Source of the DNA: MED-G105 sp965263305
GTDB taxonomy: Bacteria; Pseudomonadota; Alphaproteobacteria; Caulobacterales; Parvularculaceae
Length of the DNA: 64,000 nt
Reading direction: 5' to 3'
Assembly (NCBI GenBank): GCA_965263305.1
Contig: OZ253666.1
Span: 1,054,001 to 1,118,000 of the forward strand
Below are positions 1 to 8,091 of this stretch, in pieces (within the stretch, counting starts at the first letter, position 1; each line of letters opens with the position of its first letter). The notes under the pieces were generated by a model, which saw only the letters and a list, made by a program, of their open reading frames with translations, had not been told where the DNA came from and made no database searches. A program made the translations under genes and the position numbers.

Positions 1-1
1 C

Positions 2-817
2 GTTTTCGACCATAGCGTCTCATCATCGATCGAGGTCAATTCAGGGGAAGGGTCGGACGCGATCGTCACCCCCACCGCGAACCTCGCCTGGCGCGCCACG
101 GACAATATCGAGATCTATGCGAATTACGGCCAAGGCTTCCACTCCAATGATGTCCGTGGTGCAACGATTTCCGTTGATCCTGTCTCAGGCGACGCCGTGG
201 ATCCGGTGGACGTGCTGGTGCGCGCAGAAGGCGCTGAGCTTGGCCTGCGCTTTGGCGGCGACACATTAAACGCAACCTTTGTGGGCTTCTGGCTTGATCT
301 TGATAGCGAGCTTGTTTTCGTTGGGGACGCGGGCACCACCGAACCGAATGATGGATCGCGGCGGTTTGGCGTTGAGTTCAACGCCTTCTGGCGGCCGGTC
401 GATTGGCTCGTCTTTGACGCAACAGCGGCTTACACCGACGCGCGGTTTAAAAACGCCGCGCCGGGGGAGGATCGCATTCCACAAGCGGTCGAAAACGTTT
501 TCGGCGGCGGGGTTTCCTTCGAGCCCGTTAGCGATTTTACCGCAACCCTTCGTCTACGCCATTTCGGGGAAGCCCCCTTGGTAGAAGATGGATCGGTCTT
601 TTCTGATCCGACGACCCTCGTCAATCTTGGCCTTTACAAAGACATTGGCCCCGTTCGCCTGGGCCTCGATATCCTCAATCTTCTCGATTCAGAGGACGCT
701 GACATCACCTATTTCTTCGAGTCCCAGTTGCCCGGGGAGGCCGCGCCTGTCAGCGATATCCACTTTAAGCCCGTAGAGCCCCGCCAGGTCAGGGGCTCCC
801 TAACGTTTCGGTTTTAG
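2..817 (+). CDS. TonB-dependent receptor, C-terminal part (5' end outside window)
   Basis: The frame is open from the left edge and ends in a barrel-closing strand (GSLTFRF) with the terminal aromatic residue typical of outer-membrane proteins. The visible part has alternating beta-strand patterns such as IEIYANYGQGFHSND and VRLGLDILNLLDSEDAD, the latter being the NLLD-type motif near the end of many TonB receptors. Known role of the family: energised uptake of siderophores, cobalamin, sugars or other ligands across the outer membrane. The plug domain and TonB box lie outside the window, so the ligand cannot be guessed. It converges with the ClC gene, leaving only 13 bases between the two stop codons. 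Confidence 0.85.
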   Translation, partial: VFDHSVSSSIEVNSGEGSDAIVTPTANLAWRATDNIEIYANYGQGFHSNDVRGATISVDPVSGDAVDPVDVLVRAEGAELGLRFGGDTLNATFVGFWLDLDSELVFVGDAGTTEPNDGSRRFGVEFNAFWRPVDWLVFDATAAYTDARFKNAAPGEDRIPQAVENVFGGGVSFEPVSDFTATLRLRHFGEAPLVEDGSVFSDPTTLVNLGLYKDIGPVRLGLDILNLLDSEDADITYFFESQLPGEAAPVSDIHFKPVEPRQVRGSLTFRF

Positions 818-830
818 GGAACGCGTTCCA

Positions 831-2453
831 CTACCGGTGATGCTCCACATGACTATCGATCAAGGCGCGGTTATAGGCCCGCAAGGCCCGCTCGCGCGTC
901 AGATAGCCAATGACCTCATCGGGCGCGCTGGCGCGGACCACCGGCAGGCCCGGGTCCTCCTGCTGGTCAAGAAGCGCCAATGCTTCGCCTAAGGCTTGAT
1001 CACGCATGATGCGCGGGGCGCCCTCCGGCAGGGTTTGGCCGGGCGGCATCTCCTCCATCACGGTCAACACACGGATGGTTTTCAGGATCACGCCCTGCGG
1101 ACCGTCGGAGAGATCATAACCCCGGCGCGACAACTGCCACTGAAAAAACGATTTCCCCGTGAAGCCTTGCATCACCAGAGTGGCGAGCGCGACCGCCACC
1201 ATGAGGGAGACGGTTAAGGCGTAGTCGCCGGTGAGTTCAAACACGATGAGGGTTGTTGAGATCGGCGCCCCGATAATGGCGCCCCCGCCGGCGCCCATGC
1301 CTACCATGGCGTAAAGCGCGGGGTTCGCTGCGTTTAAAGGTTCAATCTCCGCCACCACCGCGCCGAACGCCGCGCCCACCAATGCGCCGATCACCAGCCC
1401 CGGTGAGAAGACGCCGCCGCCAAACCGGCACGAGGCGGTAACCGCTGTCGCCAGAATTTTCAGAACAGCAATGATCAATAGCGCCTGCAGCCCATAGGAC
1501 CCCTTTAAGGCATTGGTCACCGCTTCGTAGCTGACCCCTAAAATTTCCGGATAGAACGCCCCCAACGTGCCGAGGAAAATGCCCCCGAAGGGCGGGAGAA
1601 AAATGTAAGGCAGCTTTTTTCGGTCAGCAAAATTCCGCACAAAGATTGTAAAGCGCGACGTCATCAAAAAGAAAAGCGCCGCCACGAACCCGCATATAAC
1701 GCCCAGCACTGCGGCAAGGGGCGCGTCAACCGTCGTCACCTCCCCATAAGCAGGCGCGGCGAAGGCCGGGAAATCGCCGAGATAGGTGCGTGTCACCAAC
1801 ACCGCCGCAACGCTCGCCGCCGCGATGGGCCCGAACACCGACAGGGCATAGACGCCCATCACCACTTCTAAGGAAAACAAAACACCCGCGATGGGCGCGT
1901 TAAAGCTCGCCGCGACCGCCGCCGCCGCACCGCATCCCAAAAGTGTGCGTCGGTCCTTTGCGGTAAACCCAAATTTACTATCAATGGCCGAGGCAAGCGC
2001 CGCGCCCAAATGCACCGCCGGGCCTTCACGCCCGGCGCTCGCCCCCGCCCCAAGGGAGACGGCCGACACCGCCGCTGACGCCAGCCCCGTTGAAAGGGAA
2101 ATCCGCCCATCCCGAATAGCACGCGCCTCAATGACTTCCGCCACGCCTTGGGCGCGGCCCTCGGGCAACCAGCCAAACCTGTCTGAAATGTAAAGTAACC
2201 CCGATACGGCGAAACCACCGATCACGGGAATGATCCAAGCGCGCCATGGCGATAAAGACGCCGCGCCGCTCGCGATTGATGTTTCGGTGGCGCCGAAGGT
2301 CAGAAGCGAAACTGCGTCAATCGCGATGCGAAACCCGATAATGGCGTAGGCGCTGGCGACCCCGATGACGACCGCGAACACCCATAGGCTCGTCGGGCGC
2401 ATCAATCGTTGGGAATGGCGTAACAAGCGCCGTGTCTGTGTTTTAAACCCCAT
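831..2453 (-). CDS. ClC-family chloride channel / H+-Cl- antiporter with a C-terminal CBS-like region
   Basis: A 540-residue polytopic inner-membrane protein. It shows the ClC selectivity-filter signatures: GREGP, which carries the gating glutamate, and GGGVFSPGL, the GxFxP motif. A glycine-rich GMGAGGGAIIGAPIS stretch matches a later conserved helix. The last 80 residues (VMEEMPPG to the end) resemble a single CBS-type regulatory segment, as in some bacterial ClCs. The family moves chloride or another small anion, often coupled to protons, in acid resistance or anion homeostasis. The gene runs towards the TonB receptor and has no obvious operon partner. Fluoride-specific Clc-F proteins are less likely because the filter motif is canonical GREGP. 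Confidence 0.92.
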   Translation of the reverse strand: MGFKTQTRRLLRHSQRLMRPTSLWVFAVVIGVASAYAIIGFRIAIDAVSLLTFGATETSIASGAASLSPWRAWIIPVIGGFAVSGLLYISDRFGWLPEGRAQGVAEVIEARAIRDGRISLSTGLASAAVSAVSLGAGASAGREGPAVHLGAALASAIDSKFGFTAKDRRTLLGCGAAAAVAASFNAPIAGVLFSLEVVMGVYALSVFGPIAAASVAAVLVTRTYLGDFPAFAAPAYGEVTTVDAPLAAVLGVICGFVAALFFLMTSRFTIFVRNFADRKKLPYIFLPPFGGIFLGTLGAFYPEILGVSYEAVTNALKGSYGLQALLIIAVLKILATAVTASCRFGGGVFSPGLVIGALVGAAFGAVVAEIEPLNAANPALYAMVGMGAGGGAIIGAPISTTLIVFELTGDYALTVSLMVAVALATLVMQGFTGKSFFQWQLSRRGYDLSDGPQGVILKTIRVLTVMEEMPPGQTLPEGAPRIMRDQALGEALALLDQQEDPGLPVVRASAPDEVIGYLTRERALRAYNRALIDSHVEHHR

Positions 2454-2675
2454 GTCCGCGAGCCAATATTTAAAATTGTTTGTTTACGAACCCTATACCG
2501 TTCATCGAACAATCGAAACAACCAACTTAACGGCGCTTTCACCCCAAGATGAGACATCTAAGCACAGGAAGCAAACTCTAGCCGGAAAGGAACGCGCAGG
2601 CGTCCGGGCGTTATCATTCTAGGTCAGGTTTTCTTCTCGACTGTTTGAAAAACCAATGTCGACAGGGGTATTCGC

Positions 2676-5552
2676 GTGACCGCACCATCACATAGCGCCG
2701 CCGCTTCAGGGCAACGCCCAATCGATCAAACCGCTCCCCACCAAGACGGGCAAGCCTCATCGCTGCAAAAGCCGGGACGAGATAAAATTGATCCGCGCCG
2801 CGCCCAAGCAGGCGCGAACCGATGGTGTCGCGCGCTGGCCGCCCATGAAGGCGCGCAGAACGGCGCGCTCCTCGATGACGCCCGGCGTCAATTGGCGATG
2901 TTACGAGTTTTTGGATCAACCCGTCGCCTCGCGGAACTGTGCTTACAATTCCCAAGCTACGCCGCCCTTGCGCTAAAGGAAGGCCCAGCGCCTGTGCTCG
3001 CCGAAGCAGCGCGGGATCTCTCCTCCCTTTCTTTAGGCGTTGGCGGACCGGACGCCCTTCACGGCGCCCTCGCGCCGATTAAATCGCGGGTCGACATTGC
3101 CATTGGCATCGCGGAAATCGCCGGCGACTGGACCACCAGCGAGGCAAATGCAGCGCGTACGGATATTGCCGAACGTTTTGTAGAGACCGCCCTCGCCTGG
3201 CTCATTCGCGCCGCCGCCGCCCGTGGCGAACTCGTCTTGGAAAGCGACGATTTCGCCACCGTTGGGGTCTTCGCCCTCGCCGGGGGCGATTTCGCCCATG
3301 AGGATCTCGCTCCGTTTGGACCGGCCGAACTCCTCGTGGTTTATGATACCGCCCAGTTTGACCCCTCACGCGCGCGCATGGCCGAGCGGGCCTTTGTCCG
3401 CATCGGCAGCGAATTGCGCGAGGCCTTGGAAGGCAAACCCGGCGAATACCCCATTCTCTCGATCCGCTCCCCGATCGGCCAAGGCATCAATGGGCAAGGC
3501 CTTGTGGAATCTCGCGAGCGATTATGCGCAAGCCTTGGCGCCGGGGCCGAGGGGTTGATCAACCGATGGATCGCCGCCGCGCGCGTGGTCGCTGGCGATC
3601 GCAGCGCCGCCGGTGAGTTTTTAGAACAATCTGAAGAAATCGTTTGGGATGAAGAACCAGCCCTGAGCCAGGATGCCCGCGATTCCCTGATGAAGGTTAG
3701 CCCTGACCCGCGCGCGCCCTTTGACGCCATCGCCACGGTTTTGCGCTGGGGGTTAGGCCGCTCACGTCCTATCTTCCGCACCGCGTCGACCAGGCTTGTC
3801 ATTGAAACAGCGGCCGAGACGGGCGCTTTATCGCGGGACCAGGCTGAACGCCTGTCTGCGGGCGCGGAGTTCGCCCAAAAAATCGTCTCGCGCATTCAAA
3901 CGATCAAAGGCCTTGCCGTTGTCGACGCCCCATCTGGGGATGACGCCCCAGGAGATGAAGCCGCCGCCCTCGCCGCGCTCATGGGCTTTGCGGACGTTCA
4001 CAGTTTTCAGTTGGCGCGCGATGGCGTGGTCGCCGACGCCTATAACACCCTGGCTGGCCTTTTAGGCGGCGCCCAGAGCGTTTATGCGTTCTACCAGCCT
4101 GATGAAGAGGGCCCCGATGATATCGAGAAACTGGAAGACTTAGGGTTCAAAAACGGCGCGGGCGTATCAACACTGATCGACGGATGGGCGGATCTTTGCA
4201 GTCGCGATGACAGCCAACGGTTCTCATCGATCGCGCCAGGGCTGCTCACCGCGTTTGGCGAGACACAAAACCCCAATGAAGCCGCACTGCTTTTTGACAA
4301 CGTTGTTCGCATGACGGACCAAGACGCGATCAACGCGCTCTCAAAGGATAACCCGGTTCGCGAACCGATGATCCGCGCCTTTGGATGCTTCCCCGCCGCA
4401 GTTACGCCCCTTACGGAAGACCGCGATCTGGTGGAGACCCTGTTCACCGAAGCCGGCGCCGAAACGCCATCAACCGCGCAAGAATATCTCGCAAGGTACG
4501 CGCCGCCGCGCGAAACAACACCGGAAACCTTAGGCGCCTGGCGGCGCGGCGCCATTGCGCGCACCGCCTATTTCGCCGCCGCCGGCGCCATGCCTTTTGA
4601 CGCCGTCGCCGATGCGTTATCAGGGATCGAAGAGACAAGTCTCGCCCGTGCGTTTGACGCCGTTTTGAAAGACGTCGCGCCCCAAGGTCCGCTTAGCCTT
4701 TATCGTGTCTCCGGCCCCCAGAATGGATTGCCGGGCGCCGCCGCCCCAATCGGATTTATTGCTGAAGACGGCGATGAGAAATCCGGTGAAAAATCAGCCG
4801 AGGCGCGCGAAGAAGCCGATAATACCGCCCGCGCGTTTCTTGATTTCGTGCATGACATGGGAAGCGATTTTTTCGCCATGAACCCGGATGTCTCTCGCCG
4901 CCCCGGTGGTGTCGCCGGCGCCCTTGCCCCCACAACAAACGAGCTAAAATCGTTCATCCAATCAGAAGCCATCGCCTCCGATCATATCGCCTTCGCGCGA
5001 GCGAGGGTAGTCGCCGGGGTGGATCAAGAGGCGACGAAAGCACTGCGGACCGCCGTCTCTTATCCGCGCCGGGCCGATATTCTGATGCGCGATATTGACC
5101 GCAGCCGCGCCCAGCGCCTGCGCCGAGATCGGGCGAGCAGTCTATGGGATCTTGATCAGATTGAGGGCGGCTTGACCGATGTCGAACTGATTATCAGTAC
5201 TTTGATCTACCGCCATGCAGCGGCGCAACCATCGCTGCAAAGTGAAAACGTGGATACCGCCCTTGATGTCATGGCGCGCGCGAATATTCTCTCGCCTGAC
5301 GTTGCGGACACCCTAAAAAGCGCAAGACGGTTCTGGATACGGATGAAAACGGTGCGGGCCTTAGCCCGGTGGAGCGATCCGGAACGCTCCCCCGTTCGCC
5401 AGCGCTTTGCAGACCTTATCGCCATCGCCGCAGAAGTTGACCATTTCAACGCGGTCAAACCCATGATGCGCGGTTATGCGGAGGAAGTTACAAGGCTCTA
5501 CGCGCAGCTGGTGCTTGGCCGCCCGTCAATCGGTCTCGTCGCCAATTCCTGA
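2676..5552 (+). CDS. GlnE-like (glutamine synthetase adenylyltransferase family) protein with degenerate catalytic motifs
   Basis: The 958-residue length and two-lobed layout match GlnE, which adenylylates and deadenylylates glutamine synthetase. Recognisable pieces are a C-terminal helical domain with GGLTDVELI near residue 830 (GlnE: GGLxDIEF) and two copies of the ARxVAG segment that follows each nucleotidyltransferase domain. The catalytic sequences are eroded. Where GlnE has GKLGGREL-SDxDL, the first domain reads ALAGGDFAH followed by FGPAELLVVYD near residues 199-223, so both metal-binding aspartates are missing. The first REIEF motif is also absent, and the second domain has no SDLDL motif in its Ala/Glu-rich stretch around residues 690-720. 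It may be a pseudoenzyme that binds glutamine synthetase or PII. Family assignment is good; activity is doubtful. Its 3' end overlaps the next gene on the other strand by 27 bases. Confidence 0.75.
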   Translation: MTAPSHSAAASGQRPIDQTAPHQDGQASSLQKPGRDKIDPRRAQAGANRWCRALAAHEGAQNGALLDDARRQLAMLRVFGSTRRLAELCLQFPSYAALALKEGPAPVLAEAARDLSSLSLGVGGPDALHGALAPIKSRVDIAIGIAEIAGDWTTSEANAARTDIAERFVETALAWLIRAAAARGELVLESDDFATVGVFALAGGDFAHEDLAPFGPAELLVVYDTAQFDPSRARMAERAFVRIGSELREALEGKPGEYPILSIRSPIGQGINGQGLVESRERLCASLGAGAEGLINRWIAAARVVAGDRSAAGEFLEQSEEIVWDEEPALSQDARDSLMKVSPDPRAPFDAIATVLRWGLGRSRPIFRTASTRLVIETAAETGALSRDQAERLSAGAEFAQKIVSRIQTIKGLAVVDAPSGDDAPGDEAAALAALMGFADVHSFQLARDGVVADAYNTLAGLLGGAQSVYAFYQPDEEGPDDIEKLEDLGFKNGAGVSTLIDGWADLCSRDDSQRFSSIAPGLLTAFGETQNPNEAALLFDNVVRMTDQDAINALSKDNPVREPMIRAFGCFPAAVTPLTEDRDLVETLFTEAGAETPSTAQEYLARYAPPRETTPETLGAWRRGAIARTAYFAAAGAMPFDAVADALSGIEETSLARAFDAVLKDVAPQGPLSLYRVSGPQNGLPGAAAPIGFIAEDGDEKSGEKSAEAREEADNTARAFLDFVHDMGSDFFAMNPDVSRRPGGVAGALAPTTNELKSFIQSEAIASDHIAFARARVVAGVDQEATKALRTAVSYPRRADILMRDIDRSRAQRLRRDRASSLWDLDQIEGGLTDVELIISTLIYRHAAAQPSLQSENVDTALDVMARANILSPDVADTLKSARRFWIRMKTVRALARWSDPERSPVRQRFADLIAIAAEVDHFNAVKPMMRGYAEEVTRLYAQLVLGRPSIGLVANS

Positions 5553-5801
5553 TCTGTCGCTCGCCTTTGCGCCGTTGCCAGCAAAGTGCCCGGCCAGCGC
5601 TTTTTCAAGGGCGAAAACCCGCAAGGCCGATGCAAGATTGCCAGGCGCGCCCGCAGTCAGGCGCGCCTCGTCAATCATCGCAATCAGTTGCGGCAGGCTT
5701 TTGTCATGTTGCAAAGCGAGACGCTCCAGCACATCCCAAAACGCCTGTTCAAGGGCGATCGAGGTGCGATGCCCTTGAATGGTGATTGATTTTTTTCGCA
5801 T
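5526..5801 (-). CDS. Ribbon-helix-helix domain protein (alphaproteobacterial type)
   Basis: A 91-residue protein. It begins with RKKSITIQGHRTSIALEQ, a basic beta-strand plus helix typical of the short ribbon-helix-helix proteins common in alphaproteobacteria, followed by FWDVLERLALQHDKSLPQLI and a helical tail. The fold normally dimerises and reads DNA through the paired strands, so a small DNA-binding regulator is the natural guess, though targets for this subfamily are not established. The last residues overlap the end of the GlnE-like gene on the opposite strand. Confidence 0.75.
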   Translation of the reverse strand: MRKKSITIQGHRTSIALEQAFWDVLERLALQHDKSLPQLIAMIDEARLTAGAPGNLASALRVFALEKALAGHFAGNGAKASDRSGIGDETD

Positions 5802-5847
5802 GGGCGCGCCCGTTTTTAATCACATCGGTAGCGCCGGTTCGGATTGC

Positions 5848-6069
5848 CTAGGAGAGATGCTTCGCCCAGCCGTCAATCCCATGCGCTTTGATTTTTGTCG
5901 TCGCCAGCGTCACGCCGTCGATGATGCCCGCCATATGAGAAACAGCTTCAGCGTCGCAATCAGCGAGATCGGCGCCTAGCGCCTTATAAAGCGTTTCGAT
6001 ATCGACGCCATTCGCGAAAAGATACTGCGCGAGCAAAAGGCGCGTTTGGCTGGGTGATTTTTCTGCCAT
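5848..6069 (-). CDS. Small hypothetical protein (73 residues)
   Basis: Not recognised. The product is helical and soluble-looking (SQTRLLLAQYLFANGVDIETLYKAL..., ending DGWAKHLS) with no signal peptide or membrane segment. It lies directly upstream of the ribbon-helix-helix gene in the same direction, 46 bases apart, so the two could be cotranscribed. Composition is in keeping with a real coding region and no better frame competes for the space. Confidence 0.5.
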   Translation of the reverse strand: MAEKSPSQTRLLLAQYLFANGVDIETLYKALGADLADCDAEAVSHMAGIIDGVTLATTKIKAHGIDGWAKHLS

Positions 6070-6210
6070 GATGAAAACCCCGGTATACGTTTACTGTTAA
6101 CACGCAACGATTGACCACCAATCGTTCAACGATCGTCGACCTTTGCAATCTTAGCGCATAGATGGCCGCCCTTGGGACCCTAGCAAGAAAGGGGCCGCAA
6201 CTGCAGACCC

Positions 6211-7035
6211 CTAGAAACGACCGAGGACCATAGCGCGAAAAAGCGCGAGCTGCTTGGCGAGGGGCCAGGCGGCGTCAGCCGCGCGCTTTGCGTATCCAGG
6301 CGCCAGGGTAAGGTATAGCACCGACGCCAGGACAGAGGCTGAAGGATTGGGCGACGGCATAGAGTGGGCGGCGGCAAAAGCCGCCCGCCGTCGGCGGCGT
6401 GCTTCGTCAATAATCGTATCGGCCGGCAGATAGGGCGCCTGCCCGCGTCCCCAACGGGCGAGGCCATAGGCGGCGCTCAGATCAACGAAGATTGGGTCCC
6501 ACGGGCTGTGCGCGTTCGGGGTCTCCCCGGTCACAGCAGCAAGGAGCCGGGGCAGCCACCCTTCTGAGGCGGCGTAGTATGCGCCAAGGGCCGCTGCATC
6601 ATCGAAGGGGTCGGGATAGAGCACCCGGCTGCGCGCATCGATACCGTCATCAACAATCCGCAAGAATGTCTCGTCGACTAGGCGCGCCTGTCCCGAACCT
6701 GCTCGTTGCAGGGCCTGCAGGACCGGATGCCCCTTCGGCCCGTGATCCGCGCTGACCGCGGCTAGGGCGTCGCGCCACCATTGCAGGCGGATCTCGCCGA
6801 TAGGAGGCTCCTTCACCACCGATGGGATGCGCCGAAGCTCCAAGGCAAGCGCGAAGATCGCCGCCATGGCGGGTTGATGGCGCGCCGTCCCATATCGAAG
6901 GGTGAGAGAGAAATCTTCATCCTCCCGCGCCAGCATCTCCTCGCAATATTGATCGGGGCCCGCCTGCGGGGCGCTCACAGTATTGGCGGCCCTGGCCGTA
7001 TTGGCGGTGATATCTGCTTCCGTTTTATCCATCAC
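6211..7035 (-). CDS. Squalene/phytoene synthase-fold protein (NDUFAF6-like)
   Basis: A 274-residue protein with the family core: YCEEMLAREDEDFSLTLRY near the N-terminus and EPPIGEIRLQWWRDAL around residues 75-90. The EPxxGEIRLQWWR block is diagnostic of the branch that includes the mitochondrial complex I assembly factor NDUFAF6. The aspartate-rich DxxxD motifs that bind prenyl diphosphates in true squalene or phytoene synthases are not visible. A role other than carotenoid synthesis is therefore likely, possibly complex I assembly by analogy. There are no carotenoid genes nearby. It is divergent from sodB. Confidence 0.8.
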   Translation of the reverse strand: MMDKTEADITANTARAANTVSAPQAGPDQYCEEMLAREDEDFSLTLRYGTARHQPAMAAIFALALELRRIPSVVKEPPIGEIRLQWWRDALAAVSADHGPKGHPVLQALQRAGSGQARLVDETFLRIVDDGIDARSRVLYPDPFDDAAALGAYYAASEGWLPRLLAAVTGETPNAHSPWDPIFVDLSAAYGLARWGRGQAPYLPADTIIDEARRRRRAAFAAAHSMPSPNPSASVLASVLYLTLAPGYAKRAADAAWPLAKQLALFRAMVLGRF

Positions 7036-7214
7036 ATCCCATCGCCTTAGGCGGTTCTGTCAGATTGTCATGTTGACCCGATGGGCCCGCCCGTTACGTA
7101 TGCAGGATAAGCGATTTGGCGCGCCCCTCCTGTGAACAGCCTTGCCTGATCCACAGCGCGCGTTTACTCGACAGGTCAGTTTGCATCAATGCATGAAAAA
7201 TAAGGGATTTAGAC

Positions 7215-7811
7215 ATGCCGCTTTCACTTCCGCCCCTGCCATATGAGCGTAACGGCCTCGCGCCCCATATTTCAGAAGAGACCCTGAATTTCCATTACGG
7301 CAAACATCACCAGGCTTATGTTGATAACGCCAACAAATTGATCGATGGCGGCCCCCTCGCCAACGCCTCCCTGGAAGAGATCGTCCATGAAGCGGCGGGC
7401 AAGGATCAAGGTCTGTTCAACAACGCCGCCCAAATTTGGAACCACACCTTCTATTGGCATTCCATGGCGCCCAATGGCGGCGGCGCCCCGACCGGCGCTG
7501 TGGGTGACGCCATCAACGCCGCCTTCGGCGGCTATGACGGTTTTAAAGACGAATTCGCCAAAGCCGGCGCGACCCAGTTCGGCTCCGGCTGGGCGTGGCT
7601 CGTCGCTAAGGGCGGCAAGGTTGAAATTCGCAAAACGGCGAACGCCGATACACCGCTCACAGATAAAGACTGCACGCCTCTCCTCACCATGGATGTTTGG
7701 GAGCATGCCTACTATCTGGATTTCCAAAACAAGCGCCCAGCCTACATCACGACCTTCCTCGACAGCCTCGTGAACTGGGACTTCGCGAACGAGAACCTCG
7801 CCAAGGCGTAA
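7215..7811 (+). CDS. sodB: Iron superoxide dismutase
   Basis: A 198-residue cytoplasmic enzyme that converts superoxide to peroxide and oxygen. Metal ligands are readable: His27 (NFHYGKHHQAYV), a second His in IWNHTFYWHSM near residue 79, and the C-terminal DVWEHAYYLDFQNKRPAYI block with Asp and His. AAQIWNHTFYWHSMAPNGGG and FGSGWAWLV favour the Fe-type over the Mn-type. Length and start are standard, and a strong terminator follows 41 bases after the stop, so it is probably monocistronic. Confidence 0.96.
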   Translation: MPLSLPPLPYERNGLAPHISEETLNFHYGKHHQAYVDNANKLIDGGPLANASLEEIVHEAAGKDQGLFNNAAQIWNHTFYWHSMAPNGGGAPTGAVGDAINAAFGGYDGFKDEFAKAGATQFGSGWAWLVAKGGKVEIRKTANADTPLTDKDCTPLLTMDVWEHAYYLDFQNKRPAYITTFLDSLVNWDFANENLAKA

Positions 7812-7852
7812 CCTCCCCATCACCCGACACCTTGAGTGGCGCCATGCGCTGT

Positions 7853-7893
7853 AACCGCAGACTGGTCATCCAGTCTGCGGTTTTCTTTTGTTT
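7853..7893 (+). terminator. Rho-independent terminator of sodB
   Basis: A 13-bp perfect stem (7853-7865 with 7870-7882), a 4-base TCAT loop, then a T-rich tail (TTCTTTTGTTT). It lies 41 bases past the sodB stop. Confidence 0.93.
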
Positions 7894-8091
7894 AAGGAAC
7901 CAAAAATTCTCCGTCACCCCTGTGAGGTCCCTCACAGCTGGCCGGGTTTTACGCTCACCCTCCCTAATTTTTATCCAATACAGTCATAGATGACGGGCAC
8001 CTTATGGGATTACTCGTCAACAGCCAAAATTATGTTCTGTATATATACTATACGCAGAACGCGACATCAAAATGGATAAAGGAGAGAGACG

